DNA from: CAYFUT01 sp964346395
Lineage (GTDB): Bacteria > Bacillota > Halanaerobiia > Halobacteroidales > Halobacteroidaceae
Length of the DNA stretch: 33,403 bases
Direction: 5' to 3'
NCBI GenBank assembly: GCA_964346395.1
Contig: CAYFUT010000025.1
Location: forward strand, 1-33,403
Made by a program: the position numbers and the translations under genes. How positions within the stretch are numbered: the first letter of the stretch is position 1; every line of letters starts with the position of its first letter. Shown here in pieces: positions 6,781 through 16,516 of this stretch. The notes below the pieces were generated by a model. That model did no database searches. It saw only the letters and a list, made by a program, of their open reading frames with translations, and was not told the DNA's origin.

Positions 6781-8727
6781 ATGCCCGAATTTGATTTAGT
6801 ATCGGAATATACACCCAAGGGAGACCAGCTGCAGGCTATAGACCAGTTAAGTCAGGGAATTAAGCAGAGTCATGATGAACAGACTTTACTGGGAGTTACT
6901 GGCTCGGGAAAGACATTTACAGTAGCTAATGTAATTGAAGAAGTACAGAAGCCGACGCTAGTGATTGCCCATAATAAAACTCTAGCAGCCCAGTTATGTA
7001 ATGAATTTAAAGAATTTTTTCCGCATAATCGGGTTGAATACTTTGTAAGTTACTATGATTACTATCAGCCGGAAGCCTATGTGCCGCAGACAGATACTTA
7101 TATTGAAAAAGATGCCTCGATTAATGATGAGGTTGATAAGATGCGTCTGGCGGCAACTAGTGCTCTGTTTGAACGGAGAGATGTCATTATTGTAGCCAGC
7201 GTTTCCTGTATCTACGGGCTCGGTAATCCGGCCGACTATTTGGATTTAACCTGTGATGTAGAGCGGGGGTTAGTTAAAGATCGGGATGAAATCATTAAGG
7301 AACTGGTAAATATTCAGTATACCCGCAATGATATAGATTTTCAGCGGGGTAGTTTTCGCGTCCGCGGCGATACCTTAGAAATTATGCCGGCTTATGAAGA
7401 TAGGGTTTATCGAGTAGAGATGTTTGGCGACGAAGTAGACCGCATTCGCGAAGTGGACCGAGTAACGGGAGAAATTTTAGGCGACTTAGAGGAGCTAACT
7501 ATTTATCCGGCCAGCCACTTCGTCAAGCCGCAGGATAAAATTGACCGGGCACTGCAGGCAATTGAAGCAGAATTAGAGGAGAGGTTAGAAGAATTAAGAG
7601 CCGACAATAAATTAGTAGAAGCCCAGCGGCTAGAAGAAAGAACGCGGTATGATATGGAAATGCTGCAGGAAGTGGGAGCTTGCTCCGGGATTGAAAATTA
7701 TTCCCGCCATTTAGAAGATAGAGCGCCGGGGTCTAGACCGCAGACACTGCTGGATTATTTTCCGGATGATTATTTAGTAGTGATTGATGAATCGCATAAA
7801 ACAGTACCGCAGATCGGCGGGATGTATAAAGGGGATCGCTCCCGGAAGGAAAAGCTGGTAGAACACGGTTTTAGGCTGCCGTCAGCGCTGGATAATAGGC
7901 CGCTTAAATTTAAGGAATTTGAAAATTTATTAAACCAGGTAATTTATACTTCCGCTACTCCCGGAGACTATGAATTAGAAGGAAGTGATCAGGTAGTAGA
8001 GCAGATTGTTCGGCCGACAGGATTGGTAGACCCCCAAATTGAAGTTAAGCCGATTAAGAACCAGATTGATGACTTAATGGCGGAAATTCAGACAGTAGTG
8101 GATAGGGATGAACGAATACTGGTTACTACCTTAACTAAGAATATGGCCGAAGATCTGACGGATTATCTGGCCGAGGCGGGGGTTAAAGTCCGCTACCTAC
8201 ATTCTGATATTGATACTATTGAGCGGTTAGAGATTATTAGAGATTTAAGGCTAGGTAAGTTTGATGTCTTAGTCGGCATTAACCTGCTGCGGGAAGGATT
8301 AGATATTCCGGAAGTTTCCCTGGTAGCCATCCTTGATGCCGATAAAGAAGGGTTCCTCCGGTCGACTACTTCTTTAGTGCAGACAATTGGCCGAGCTGCT
8401 CGCAATGTAGAAGGCAAAGTAGTCATGTATGCCGATAAAAGGACCGATTCCATGGAGGAAGCAATCGAAGAGACAGAACGGCGCCGGGAAAAACAGATTA
8501 AGTTTAATCAAGAACATGATGTTACCCCGACGACAATCAAGAAAGAGGTCAGAGATGTCTTACGGCCGGTAGAGATGGTAGCCGAAACTGAGGGCGAATA
8601 TGATACTGAAGACGAAAAGGAACTAGAGGAGTTAACCCCCGAAGAAATTGAAGAAAAGATCATTAATTTGGAGCAGGAGATGAAGGAAGCAGCAGAGGCA
8701 CTGCAATTCGAAAAAGCAGCTGAACTA
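6781..8727 (+). CDS. uvrB: UvrABC system protein B, 3' end lost in an assembly gap
   Basis: UvrB is the DNA-damage-verifying helicase-like subunit of bacterial nucleotide excision repair, working with UvrA and UvrC. The sequence shows Walker A GVTGSGKT near residue 40 and the beta-hairpin region YYDYYQPEAYVPQTDTYIEK. Walker B is VVIDESHKT and motif VI is QTIGRAARN. The start of the C-terminal UVR motif (EMKEAAEALQFEKAAEL) runs into the N-run. Only a short tail, perhaps 10-20 residues, should be missing. I chose ATG 6781 because GAGGTG lies 6 nt before it; the upstream in-frame GTG at 6772 overlaps that ribosome binding site. uvrA often follows uvrB but is not seen after the gap. Confidence 0.95.
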
Positions 8728-8827
8728 NNNNNNNNNNNNNNNNNNNNNNNNNNNNNNNNNNNNNNNNNNNNNNNNNNNNNNNNNNNNNNNNNNNNNNNNN
8801 NNNNNNNNNNNNNNNNNNNNNNNNNNN
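8728..8827. other. Assembly gap (100 N)
   Basis: Exactly 100 N, so the true length is unknown. It removes the end of uvrB. The 97 bases after it (8828-8924) carry no recognisable gene, only a 16-bp palindrome, aaatagaattctattt, at 8851-8866. Confidence 0.98.
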
Positions 8828-8924
8828 TTTAAAGGAGTTTGCCTCTAAGGAAATAGAATTCTATTTTAAAATTTGAGCTAACTTTTCGCCTGCCAAATCA
8901 ATCAGAATAACAACTGTCTTTCTA

Positions 8925-10436
8925 TTAAGCTTTAACCCACCTTCCTACAGTATTAGAAGCTTTATTAGTACTATAAAATCTTTTGAAAATGCGGTAATAA
9001 TATAGTTCTTCTTTAGTTCTAATTTGGATTGGTAGCTGTTGTTGGGCTTTTTTTAATTCGGCATCGGAAATTTCTGTTTCTACTTTATTTTTGATTAAGT
9101 TTTGGGAGCCGCACCCTTCAGCAAATTTTTCTTTATCTCGCCATAATATTTCCTGCGGTAGATAATCTGTATCAGCAAAAGCTTTTCTTAAAATCCATTT
9201 TTCCACTTCGCCTTGGCCATATATTTTTAATTCTGGGGGTAAGGAAGCAGCATAATTGACGAAATCAAGATCAAGAAAAGGGACTCTTCCTTCTAGGGAG
9301 TGAGCCATTGTCATTCGATCTAAGCGAAGCAAATTAATATTATGTAACCCGTTGATTGATTCTAGCAGCTTATAATGCAATTTTTCTTTAGAATCAATTG
9401 TTTTATAGTAACTGTAACCAGAAAATATTTCATCAGAGCCGGATCCCGAGAGCACTACTTTGACGTGTTCAGAGGCTAAACGAGCCACAAAATAAGTAGG
9501 AATTGCCGTTCTTACTACTGAGGGTTCGAAAGATTCCAGGTAGTAGATTACTTTGGGTAAAATTTCCAGCACTTCGTCAGTATCATAAATGTATTCATAG
9601 TGGTCGGTACCTATATGGTCTGCTACCTTTTGTGCTGCCGGCAGATCACTGCCGCCTTCCATTCCGACGCAGAAGGATTTTAATTTTCGGTCTGTATATT
9701 TATTGGCGATAGCCGAGGTTAAGCTGCTGTCTAACCCTCCACTTAGTAAAACTCCTAATGGGACATCAGTCATCAGCCGGCGTCTGACAGCCTGTTCTAA
9801 TTTTTCTCTCAGTTCAGTAGTAATTTCGTTTAGGTTTTGTTCCTTGCCAGTTTCTATTTTGGCAAAGGGAGCGTTTACTTCACTATAGGACTGAAGGCCC
9901 GTCTCTGGTGTATAATAATGGCCGGGAGGAAATTCTTTTATTTCTCCAGTAGTAGCATCCATTAATGCTTTTAATTCAGAGGCAAAATAGATTCCGCTAT
10001 TATCTTCAGCATAATAAAGAGGCTTAATTCCGAGGGTATCCCGAGCTACAAAGGGCTTTCCGTCGTCTGATAAGACAAAAGCAAACATCCCCTCTAACTG
10101 TTTAACGCAGTCTACTCCCATTTCTTCATAAAGGTGGACGATTACCTCACTATCTGTTTTAGTGTTAAATTGGTGATTTTCTTTTATTTTTTCCTTTAAC
10201 TGTTGATAATTATAGATTTCACCATTAGCGACTACATTTTTTTTCCCGGTTTCATTAGGGATAGGCTGGTGTCCGTGTTCAGGGCCAATAATTGAAAGAC
10301 GCTTATGTCCTAGGTAAAGATTATTAAAATTACATAAATCATCTTCATCTGGTCCGCGGTGATTTAATTTTTCTAGCCTCTCTTTGAGTTCTTGTTTTGA
10401 TTTTTCATCGCCGAAAAAAGTAATTATTCCACACAT
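8925..10436 (-). CDS. asnB: Asparagine synthetase (glutamine-hydrolysing)
   Basis: The 503-residue enzyme makes asparagine from aspartate, ATP and glutamine. The N-terminal class II glutaminase begins MCGIITFFG, with Cys2 as nucleophile after Met removal, followed by NHRGPDEDD and GEIYNY. The synthetase domain has the pyrophosphate-binding SGGLDSS near residue 232 and SGSGSDEIFSGY. The start is fixed by the required MCG. The only good ribosome binding site (aaggagg, 10459-10453) is then 16 nt away, longer than usual. It is slightly shorter than the usual 520-630 residues and could also amidate another substrate, as some AsnB paralogs do. It is monocistronic, downstream of proX. Confidence 0.9.
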   Translation of the reverse strand: MCGIITFFGDEKSKQELKERLEKLNHRGPDEDDLCNFNNLYLGHKRLSIIGPEHGHQPIPNETGKKNVVANGEIYNYQQLKEKIKENHQFNTKTDSEVIVHLYEEMGVDCVKQLEGMFAFVLSDDGKPFVARDTLGIKPLYYAEDNSGIYFASELKALMDATTGEIKEFPPGHYYTPETGLQSYSEVNAPFAKIETGKEQNLNEITTELREKLEQAVRRRLMTDVPLGVLLSGGLDSSLTSAIANKYTDRKLKSFCVGMEGGSDLPAAQKVADHIGTDHYEYIYDTDEVLEILPKVIYYLESFEPSVVRTAIPTYFVARLASEHVKVVLSGSGSDEIFSGYSYYKTIDSKEKLHYKLLESINGLHNINLLRLDRMTMAHSLEGRVPFLDLDFVNYAASLPPELKIYGQGEVEKWILRKAFADTDYLPQEILWRDKEKFAEGCGSQNLIKNKVETEISDAELKKAQQQLPIQIRTKEELYYYRIFKRFYSTNKASNTVGRWVKA

Positions 10437-10514
10437 AATTATTGATTAGATTCCTCCTTAATAGTTTGGAAGATTTATGACAAAATTTTTTATCGTTTTA
10501 AGTTTTAAATGGTG

Positions 10515-10539
10515 AAAAGAGGCAGGAAGACCTGCCTCT
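10515..10539 (-). terminator. Intrinsic terminator after proX
   Basis: Perfect 9-bp stem (10518-10526 with 10531-10539, agaggcagg) with loop aaga. The minus strand continues with TTTT. It lies between proX and asnB and ends the proX transcript. Confidence 0.8.
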
Positions 10540-10618
10540 AATGGATAGGTTCATACCTCTCCACTTAAATAAAATATTTAAATGGAGTTTTCTTTGGCGA
10601 ATTTAGATAAATTAAAAT

Positions 10619-11542
10619 TTATTGATTAATTTTTTCTTGGAGAACGTCAAAAGCTGGTTGACCGTTTTTGGCTTTTACTCCTGCTAGCCATCCTTTAACA
10701 GTTTCTAAATTGTCTTTAATCCAATTTTTGGCTACTACCTGAGGTTTCTTAGAATTTTTTCCGATTTTGTAAATCCACTCATCGGAGGCTTCAGCACTTA
10801 CTTTATATTGGCTAAAAAATTTATAAACTTGTGGATGATCTTTCTTAAGTCCTTTGCGGGCTAGGGTATCTACCCAGGATTCGGGGCTTTCCCATAGCTG
10901 CTCCGGATCATCTAAGTATTTGAGGTCAAACATATAGTTGATCCAGTGGGGCTTCCAGGCAATAAAGGTAATCCATTCTTTATCATTAATTGCTTTTTCA
11001 ATGCGGGCCATTAAAGCTCCCTGAGTACTAGTCTGTACTTTCCAGTCTCCTAAATTATAAATATCCTCATTGACGGCTGTTCTCATTTTTTTTGTGGATT
11101 GCCAGCCGACCGGACCAGTAAATAATGTACGGTTAAATTTATCAGCGTACTTATTTAAGTCATCATAACTTTTAACTCCTGCCTCCCAGACGTATTTGGG
11201 TACAGCCATTGTATATAAACCTTCGTCCATGTTAGTATTTGCTACCTCAATGTCATCTTTAATTTTTTCTCTGGTTTCATTCATTGAAGGCATCCAGGAC
11301 CCGAGGTGAACATCCAGTTTTCCGGAAGCAATTCCCTGATGAGCTACCGGATCTGAAACCATGTTATTGTCTGTTTCATAGCCGATATTATTTAAAATAT
11401 AGCTAGCTACTGCATTTTTAGCTCTAATACCTGGCCAGTTGCATTCGGCTAGTGTAATTGGTTCTTCAGCGCCGACTTGAGCAGTGGTTATTCCTGCTAG
11501 TAAGATCAATATAAATAGGTTAATGGTGAGTAATCGTTTCAT
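10619..11542 (-). CDS. proX: Glycine betaine/proline-type ABC transporter substrate-binding protein
   Basis: The mature protein resembles the OpuAC/ProX family (about 300 residues) that binds betaine in a cage of tryptophans. Candidates are ECNWPG, GSWMPSM, GWQST and WKPHWIN. The start is ATG 11542, eight nt behind gggagga, giving a leader MKRLLTINLFILILLAG ending AQVGAEE. That is a signal-peptidase-I site without a lipobox cysteine, which suggests a freely diffusing periplasmic protein and so a diderm envelope. Accumulating betaine suits a halophile. No permease or ATPase gene is adjacent, so the transporter partner must be elsewhere. Proline or choline are alternative ligands. Confidence 0.85.
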   Translation of the reverse strand: MKRLLTINLFILILLAGITTAQVGAEEPITLAECNWPGIRAKNAVASYILNNIGYETDNNMVSDPVAHQGIASGKLDVHLGSWMPSMNETREKIKDDIEVANTNMDEGLYTMAVPKYVWEAGVKSYDDLNKYADKFNRTLFTGPVGWQSTKKMRTAVNEDIYNLGDWKVQTSTQGALMARIEKAINDKEWITFIAWKPHWINYMFDLKYLDDPEQLWESPESWVDTLARKGLKKDHPQVYKFFSQYKVSAEASDEWIYKIGKNSKKPQVVAKNWIKDNLETVKGWLAGVKAKNGQPAFDVLQEKINQ

Positions 11543-11771
11543 TTTATATCCTCCCTTTAAAAATTTGATTTTTTGCAAATAAAATGTTTTTAAATTTTCT
11601 ACCTTTAACTTTCAGTTAGATATTATAGAGAAGATGAGCTACTTTGTCAAGCAATAATCATGATTGAGTAAATATGAGTTTCATTCATCTATTTGTAACT
11701 TTTATTTGCTTTTTTTTACTCTTTTTTATATATTATATTGAATGCAAAAAGAGAATTATTTTAATGTTGGG

Positions 11772-11800
11772 TTAAAAACTACCTGCTGCTCTGATATAAT
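11772..11800 (+). promoter_or_regulatory. Candidate promoter of thrC
   Basis: A perfect -10 TATAAT (11795-11800) is preceded, after 17 bp, by TTAAAA (4 of 6). The start would be near 11807, giving a leader of about 27 nt, too short for a T-box or other riboswitch. Confidence 0.55.
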
Positions 11801-11833
11801 AATAAAAAATTGAGTAGAAAGGATGGAGTAGGC

Positions 11834-13330
11834 ATGAAATATATAAGTACACGCGGAAATTACGAAGCGGTCAGCTCAGCTCGCGCTATTCAGTTGGGCA
11901 TGGTGCCGACCGGCGGGTTGTTTGTACCCGAAGAGATTCCTGAACTGGCTAGAGAAGAGATTTATCAGATGCAGACGGATAGTTACCAGGAAATTGCTTA
12001 TCAACTACTGACTAACTATCTAACTGATTATACGGAGGAAGAGCTGAAAGAAGTTATTGCTAATGCTTACAATCAAGACAATTTTGCAGCCGAAGAGATA
12101 GCTCCCCTGGTTAATTTAGATGAAGAAGAGTATATCCTGGAGTTATGGCACGGGCCAACTGCGGCCTTTAAAGATATGGCGCTGCAATTGATGCCGTACT
12201 TATTGACGAAGGCTGTAGATAAGGTTGACCTGGACAAAGAAATTGTTATTTTAGTAGCTACGTCTGGTGATACCGGTAAGGCTGCCCTGGAAGGCTTTAA
12301 GGATGTGTCGGGGGTTAAGATTATTGTCTTTTATCCGGACGAAGGAGTTAGTAAAATTCAGGAGCGGCAGATGGTAACTACCGGCGGCGACAATACTTCG
12401 GTAGTAGCCGTGGAAGGTAATTTTGACGACTGTCAGAATCGAGTCAAAGAAATTTTCAGCGATCAAGAATTTAAAGACCAGCTTGACCAGGCCGGCTATA
12501 AATTTTCCTCAGCCAACTCAATTAATTGGGGTCGATTAGTGCCGCAGATTGTTTATTATGCTGCTGCTTATGCACGCTTGTTAAAGCGAGGTGCTGTTGA
12601 GCCGGGAGAGAAAATAAATATTACTGTACCTACAGGTAATTTCGGTAATATTCTGTCTGCTTATTATGCTTACCAAATGGGACTGCCGGTTAATAAACTG
12701 GTTTGTGCCTCCAATGATAATAAGGTATTAACTGACTTTCTGCGAACCGGAGTCTATGATATTAACCGTGAATTCAAGAAGACAATTAGTCCGTCGATGG
12801 ATATCCTAATTTCATCTAATTTAGAGCGGTTTTTATTTGCAGTGACGGATCATGATGCGGATAAGATTAATCGGTGGTACCAGCAGCTGCAGGAAGAAGG
12901 TAGATTTGAGATTGACCAGCAGACAAAGGAACGGATTGATAATATTTTTGCCGGCCAATATGCTGCGGAAGAAGACTGTTTGACCACGATCGGCAGTGTA
13001 TTTGCGGAGCAGGAATACTTACTTGATCCGCATACAGCCGTAGGAGTCAACTGCTATCACCAGTATAAAGAAGAGAGCGGAGAGCAGTTAACAACAGTAA
13101 TTGCTTCGACAGCTAATCCTTATAAGTTCAGCCCGGCGGTCTTGTCAGCTATAACTGATAGAGATACAGCGGCTAAAGATGAGTTTACGATTTTGCAGGA
13201 ATTAGCAGCTGAGTCAGGTTGGGAAGTGCATCCGGCGCTGCAGGGGCTAAAGCAGGAGCCGATTCGACATGATTATCAGGCGGCTCAGTTAGAAATTAAG
13301 CAAAAGATAGAACAAATATTAAAACTATAA
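11834..13330 (+). CDS. thrC: Threonine synthase
   Basis: A PLP enzyme converting O-phosphohomoserine to threonine. The N-terminus MKYISTRGN..AVSSARAIQLG and TGGLFVPEE is typical. The PLP-binding lysine lies in HGPTAAFKDMALQ and the phosphate loop is ATSGDTGKAALEG. At about 498 residues it belongs to the long class (bacterial/yeast type). I prefer ATG 11834, behind ggatggag, over the TTG at 11810. It appears monocistronic, with its own promoter and terminator; no other threonine genes are nearby. Confidence 0.93.
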   Translation: MKYISTRGNYEAVSSARAIQLGMVPTGGLFVPEEIPELAREEIYQMQTDSYQEIAYQLLTNYLTDYTEEELKEVIANAYNQDNFAAEEIAPLVNLDEEEYILELWHGPTAAFKDMALQLMPYLLTKAVDKVDLDKEIVILVATSGDTGKAALEGFKDVSGVKIIVFYPDEGVSKIQERQMVTTGGDNTSVVAVEGNFDDCQNRVKEIFSDQEFKDQLDQAGYKFSSANSINWGRLVPQIVYYAAAYARLLKRGAVEPGEKINITVPTGNFGNILSAYYAYQMGLPVNKLVCASNDNKVLTDFLRTGVYDINREFKKTISPSMDILISSNLERFLFAVTDHDADKINRWYQQLQEEGRFEIDQQTKERIDNIFAGQYAAEEDCLTTIGSVFAEQEYLLDPHTAVGVNCYHQYKEESGEQLTTVIASTANPYKFSPAVLSAITDRDTAAKDEFTILQELAAESGWEVHPALQGLKQEPIRHDYQAAQLEIKQKIEQILKL

Positions 13331-13345
13331 ATACAAGATGGACTT

Positions 13346-13375
13346 GCGGGGTTGGTATTTCCAGTCCCGTTTTTT
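13346..13375 (+). terminator. Intrinsic terminator after thrC
   Basis: gcggggttgg (13346-13355) pairs with ccagtcccgt (13361-13370) over 10 bp including three G-U pairs, loop tattt, then a T-run. Confidence 0.8.
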
Positions 13376-13519
13376 AATGAAGATTGGAAAATAGCTGGTT
13401 TAAGGGATATTTTAATTCATGATTATTGTGGTGTAGATAAAGAAATTGTGTGGGATGTGGTGGAGAATAAAATTTCAGATTTCAAAGAAGAAATAAAACT
13501 CCTCCAGGAGAAATTATAA
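13376..13519 (+). pseudogene. HepT-like (DUF86) toxin remnant
   Basis: From 13382 the frame reads DWKIAGLRDILIHDYCGVDK followed by EIVWDVVENKISDFKEEIKLL and a stop at 13517. This matches the C-terminal part of HepT-like ribonuclease toxins (W..I.GLRN.LIH.Y.G.D...VW..V...). There is no start codon, and the N-terminal two thirds and the MntA antitoxin partner are absent. It begins directly in the thrC terminator. It is a relic of a HepT/MntA toxin-antitoxin module, non-functional as it stands. Confidence 0.75.
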
Positions 13520-13541
13520 TTTGCCTGTGAGGAGTTTTTTG
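13498..13541 (+). terminator. Terminator overlapping the hepT remnant
   Basis: actcctc (13498-13504) pairs with gaggagt (13529-13535), followed by a T-run. The first arm lies in the last codons of the remnant, so it is probably the original terminator of that lost module. Confidence 0.65.
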
Positions 13542-13614
13542 GTATTTTTTGGGGCTTATGTTTGACTCAAACTCAATCTTAGCCTTAAGCTAAGCTGCCG
13601 TTAAGCGGCTTTTT

Positions 13615-14427
13615 CTAAAACAAGAGCAAGCTTCCGGCCATAACTGCCATGCCAGCGATGAAACCGTAAATCACCTGGTGTCCTTTGCCGTACTTGCGGG
13701 AGGTAGGCAGCAGTTCATCAATGGAGATAAAGACCATGACCCCGGCTACGCTGCCGAATAAAATGCCAAAGGTGAAATCATTGAAAAAAGGCCGCAGTAA
13801 GAAGTAACCTATTAGGGCACCCAAGGGTTCGGCAATGCCCGATAAAAAGGAATATTTAAAGGCCTGCTTTTTATTGCCGGTAGCATGGTAGATAGGTACC
13901 GAAACGGAAATTCCTTCGGGAATGTTGTGAATAGCGATAGCAATGGCTATTGAAAGACCCAGGGCCGGATCAGATAGAGCGGAGGCAAAAGTAGCCAGCC
14001 CTTCCGGAAAGTTATGAATTCCAATTGCTAGTGCGGAAAGCATTCCCATTCGCATTAACTCTGAGTTATCATCGATAGGGCTTGCTTTAAGTTCTTCTAG
14101 TTCTGATTTATCCCGAGCTATATGTGGGTTTTCAAATTCAGGTACTAATTTGTCGATCAAACCGATAACTAAAATTCCGAAAAAGAAGGAAGCAACGGTA
14201 GCCCATTCGCCGGGCTGTTGGCCCAGGGCTGATATTAGTGATTCTTGGGCCTTAGGCAGAATTTCAATGAAGGAAACATAAATCATCACTCCCGCGGAAA
14301 ATCCCAACGAGGTGGCTAAAAAATCAGTGTTAGTTTTTTTGGAGAAAAAAGCAATGCCGCTGCCGATACCGGTAGATAAGCCGGCAAGTAAGGTTAATAA
14401 AAAAGCTATGAGTACATTTTCTTCCAT
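13615..14427 (-). CDS. zupT: ZIP-family divalent metal (zinc) transporter
   Basis: The 270-residue integral membrane protein has about eight predicted transmembrane segments. The two ZIP metal-site motifs are HNFPEGLATF (about residue 138) and HNIPEGISVSVP (about 167), in helices IV and V. ZupT-like proteins import Zn2+ and other divalent ions. The loop between helices III and IV is short and acidic, not the His-rich loop of many ZIPs. ATG 14427 has an aaaggag ribosome binding site. No metal-regulator gene or obvious operator is adjacent. Confidence 0.88.
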   Translation of the reverse strand: MEENVLIAFLLTLLAGLSTGIGSGIAFFSKKTNTDFLATSLGFSAGVMIYVSFIEILPKAQESLISALGQQPGEWATVASFFFGILVIGLIDKLVPEFENPHIARDKSELEELKASPIDDNSELMRMGMLSALAIGIHNFPEGLATFASALSDPALGLSIAIAIAIHNIPEGISVSVPIYHATGNKKQAFKYSFLSGIAEPLGALIGYFLLRPFFNDFTFGILFGSVAGVMVFISIDELLPTSRKYGKGHQVIYGFIAGMAVMAGSLLLF

Positions 14428-14514
14428 TATTATCTCCTTTCAATAATTATTACTGTTAATTTAAGTTTAACATAAATAATGGTTTAAATAAAGCCAGAAT
14501 TACCGGAATTTGAA

Positions 14515-14541
14515 TTGACATTTTTCCTTATCTATTATACT
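14515..14541 (+). promoter_or_regulatory. Candidate promoter of typA
   Basis: A perfect -35 TTGACA (14515-14520) and TATACT (14536-14541) with a shorter than usual 15-bp spacer. Confidence 0.45.
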
Positions 14542-14575
14542 CTTAAACGTGAACTTTGTATATAAGGAGGCAATT

Positions 14576-16379
14576 ATGTGCGTTAGAGAAGAAATTAGAA
14601 ATATAGCAATTATAGCTCATGTAGACCACGGAAAAACTACTTTGGTTGACCAGATGTTGGAACAGAGCGGTATTTTTCACGCTAAAGAGGAAGTAAAAGA
14701 ACGGGTGATGGATACTAATGATCTGGAACGAGAAAAAGGGATTACTATTTTATCGAAAAATACGGCGGTTACTTATCAGGATAAAAAGATAAATATTGTT
14801 GATACCCCCGGCCATGCTGACTTCGGCGGGGAGGTAGAGCGGATTTTAAAGATGGTAGACGGTGTTTTGCTGGTGATTGATGCTTTTGAAGGGCCGATGC
14901 CGCAGACCAAGTTTGTCTTGACTAAAGCCCTTGAGTTAGACTTAACGCCGGTAGTGGTGATTAATAAAATTGACCGTGAAGCCGCGCGGCCGAAAGAAGT
15001 AGTCGATGAAACTCTGGAGTTGTTTATCGATTTAGGAGCTGATGAAGACCAGATAGATTTTCCAGTGCTTTATGCTTCAGCGCTGGAAGGATATGCTCGG
15101 GAAGAATTAGCTTTCGATAATGATGATTTGAAGCCGTTATTTGAGGCTATTGTGGAGTATATTCCGGCTCCCGAAGGCGATAAAGAGGCTCCTTTACAAA
15201 TGATAACTACTACGATTGAATATAATGATTATGTAGGGCGGATGGCTTTAGGAAAAATCAACCGCGGGCAAGTGGAGGAAGGTGAAACAGTAGCTATCTG
15301 CAATAGAGACGACAGCATTGATTATCAAGAGATAAGCAAAATTTATACTTATCAAGGCCTGAGCAGACAGGAAGTTGAACAGGCTGAAGCGGGAGAAATT
15401 GTAGCCTTAGCAGGAATGGACGATATTAATATTGGCGCTACAATTGCCGATCAGGAGCATCCGGAACCGCTGCCCTTTATGGAAATTGAACAGCCGACAG
15501 TAAGCATGAACTTCAGTCCGAATGACAGCCCATTAGCCGGCCAGGAAGGAAAATTTGTAACTTCTCGCCACTTGCGAGAGCGATTATTTAAGGAAATTGA
15601 GAAGAATGTGGCTTTAAAAGTAGAAGAGCTTAATCCGGATAATTTTAAAGTCTCCGGCCGCGGGGAATTACACCTGGCTATTTTGATTGAAACCATGCGC
15701 CGGGAAGGCTATGAATTTCAGGTGTCAAAGCCGAAGGTAATTATGAAGGAAGAGGCAGGAGAAACTAAAGAGCCTATAGAAGAGGTTATAATTGATATCC
15801 CCGAAGAATACATGGGCGCAGTTATGGAAGAAGTCGGCGCTCGGAAGGGCGAAATGCAGGATATGATTCATTTGAGTCAGCAGCGGTTGCGGTTGACTTT
15901 TGCAGTGCCGGCCCGGGGATTGATCGGCTTTAGGTCGCAGTTTTTAACCAAGACGAAAGGAGAAGGAGTCTTAAATCACAGTTTTTCCCACTATGATACT
16001 TATAAGGGCGAAATGGAAGATATTGATAGCGGTTCAATAGTAGCAGACCGGGCAGGAGAGGTAAGCCGCTACGGAATATTTACGGTGCAAGACCGGGGAA
16101 CTCTGTTTGTAGAACCAGGTACTAGAGTTTATGAAGGAATGATTGTTGGTTCTAATGCTCGGCCGCAGGACTTAAATGTAAATATCTGTAAGAATAAGAA
16201 GCTGGATAATATGCGGGCGGCCGGGTCGGATGAGAATATAATTTTAACCCCGCCGCAGGAGCTTAATTTAGAACAGTCGCTGGAATATATCTCGGATGAT
16301 GAACTGGTAGAAGTAACTCCTGAAAACATTAGATTAAGGAAGAAAATTTTAAATAAAAAGAAGAGAATCAAGGCGGACA
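14576..16379 (+). CDS. typA: Ribosome-associated GTPase TypA/BipA, 3' end lost in a gap
   Basis: A translational GTPase related to EF-G and LepA, involved in ribosome assembly and stress adaptation. G1 is AHVDHGKT, G2 lies in EREKGITI, G3 is DTPGHADF, G4 is NKID, and the TypA-specific C-terminal domain is present (PARGLIGFRSQFLT). The start is ATG 14576 behind aaggagg, not the upstream GTG at 14549. About 601 residues are visible before the N-run, and full TypA is about 605-615, so little coding sequence is lost. The sequence after the gap (tcaattgtcaatt) is an interspersed repeat type, which may explain why assembly failed here. Confidence 0.95.
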
Positions 16380-16479
16380 NNNNNNNNNNNNNNNNNNNNN
16401 NNNNNNNNNNNNNNNNNNNNNNNNNNNNNNNNNNNNNNNNNNNNNNNNNNNNNNNNNNNNNNNNNNNNNNNNNNNNNNN
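16380..16479. other. Assembly gap (100 N)
   Basis: Exactly 100 N, true size unknown. Any reading frame continuing through it is an artefact. It is flanked on the right by repeat-like tcaattgtcaatt. Confidence 0.98.
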
Positions 16480-16516
16480 TCAATTGTCAATTAATTAACG
16501 GAAAGGGGCTTCAGGT

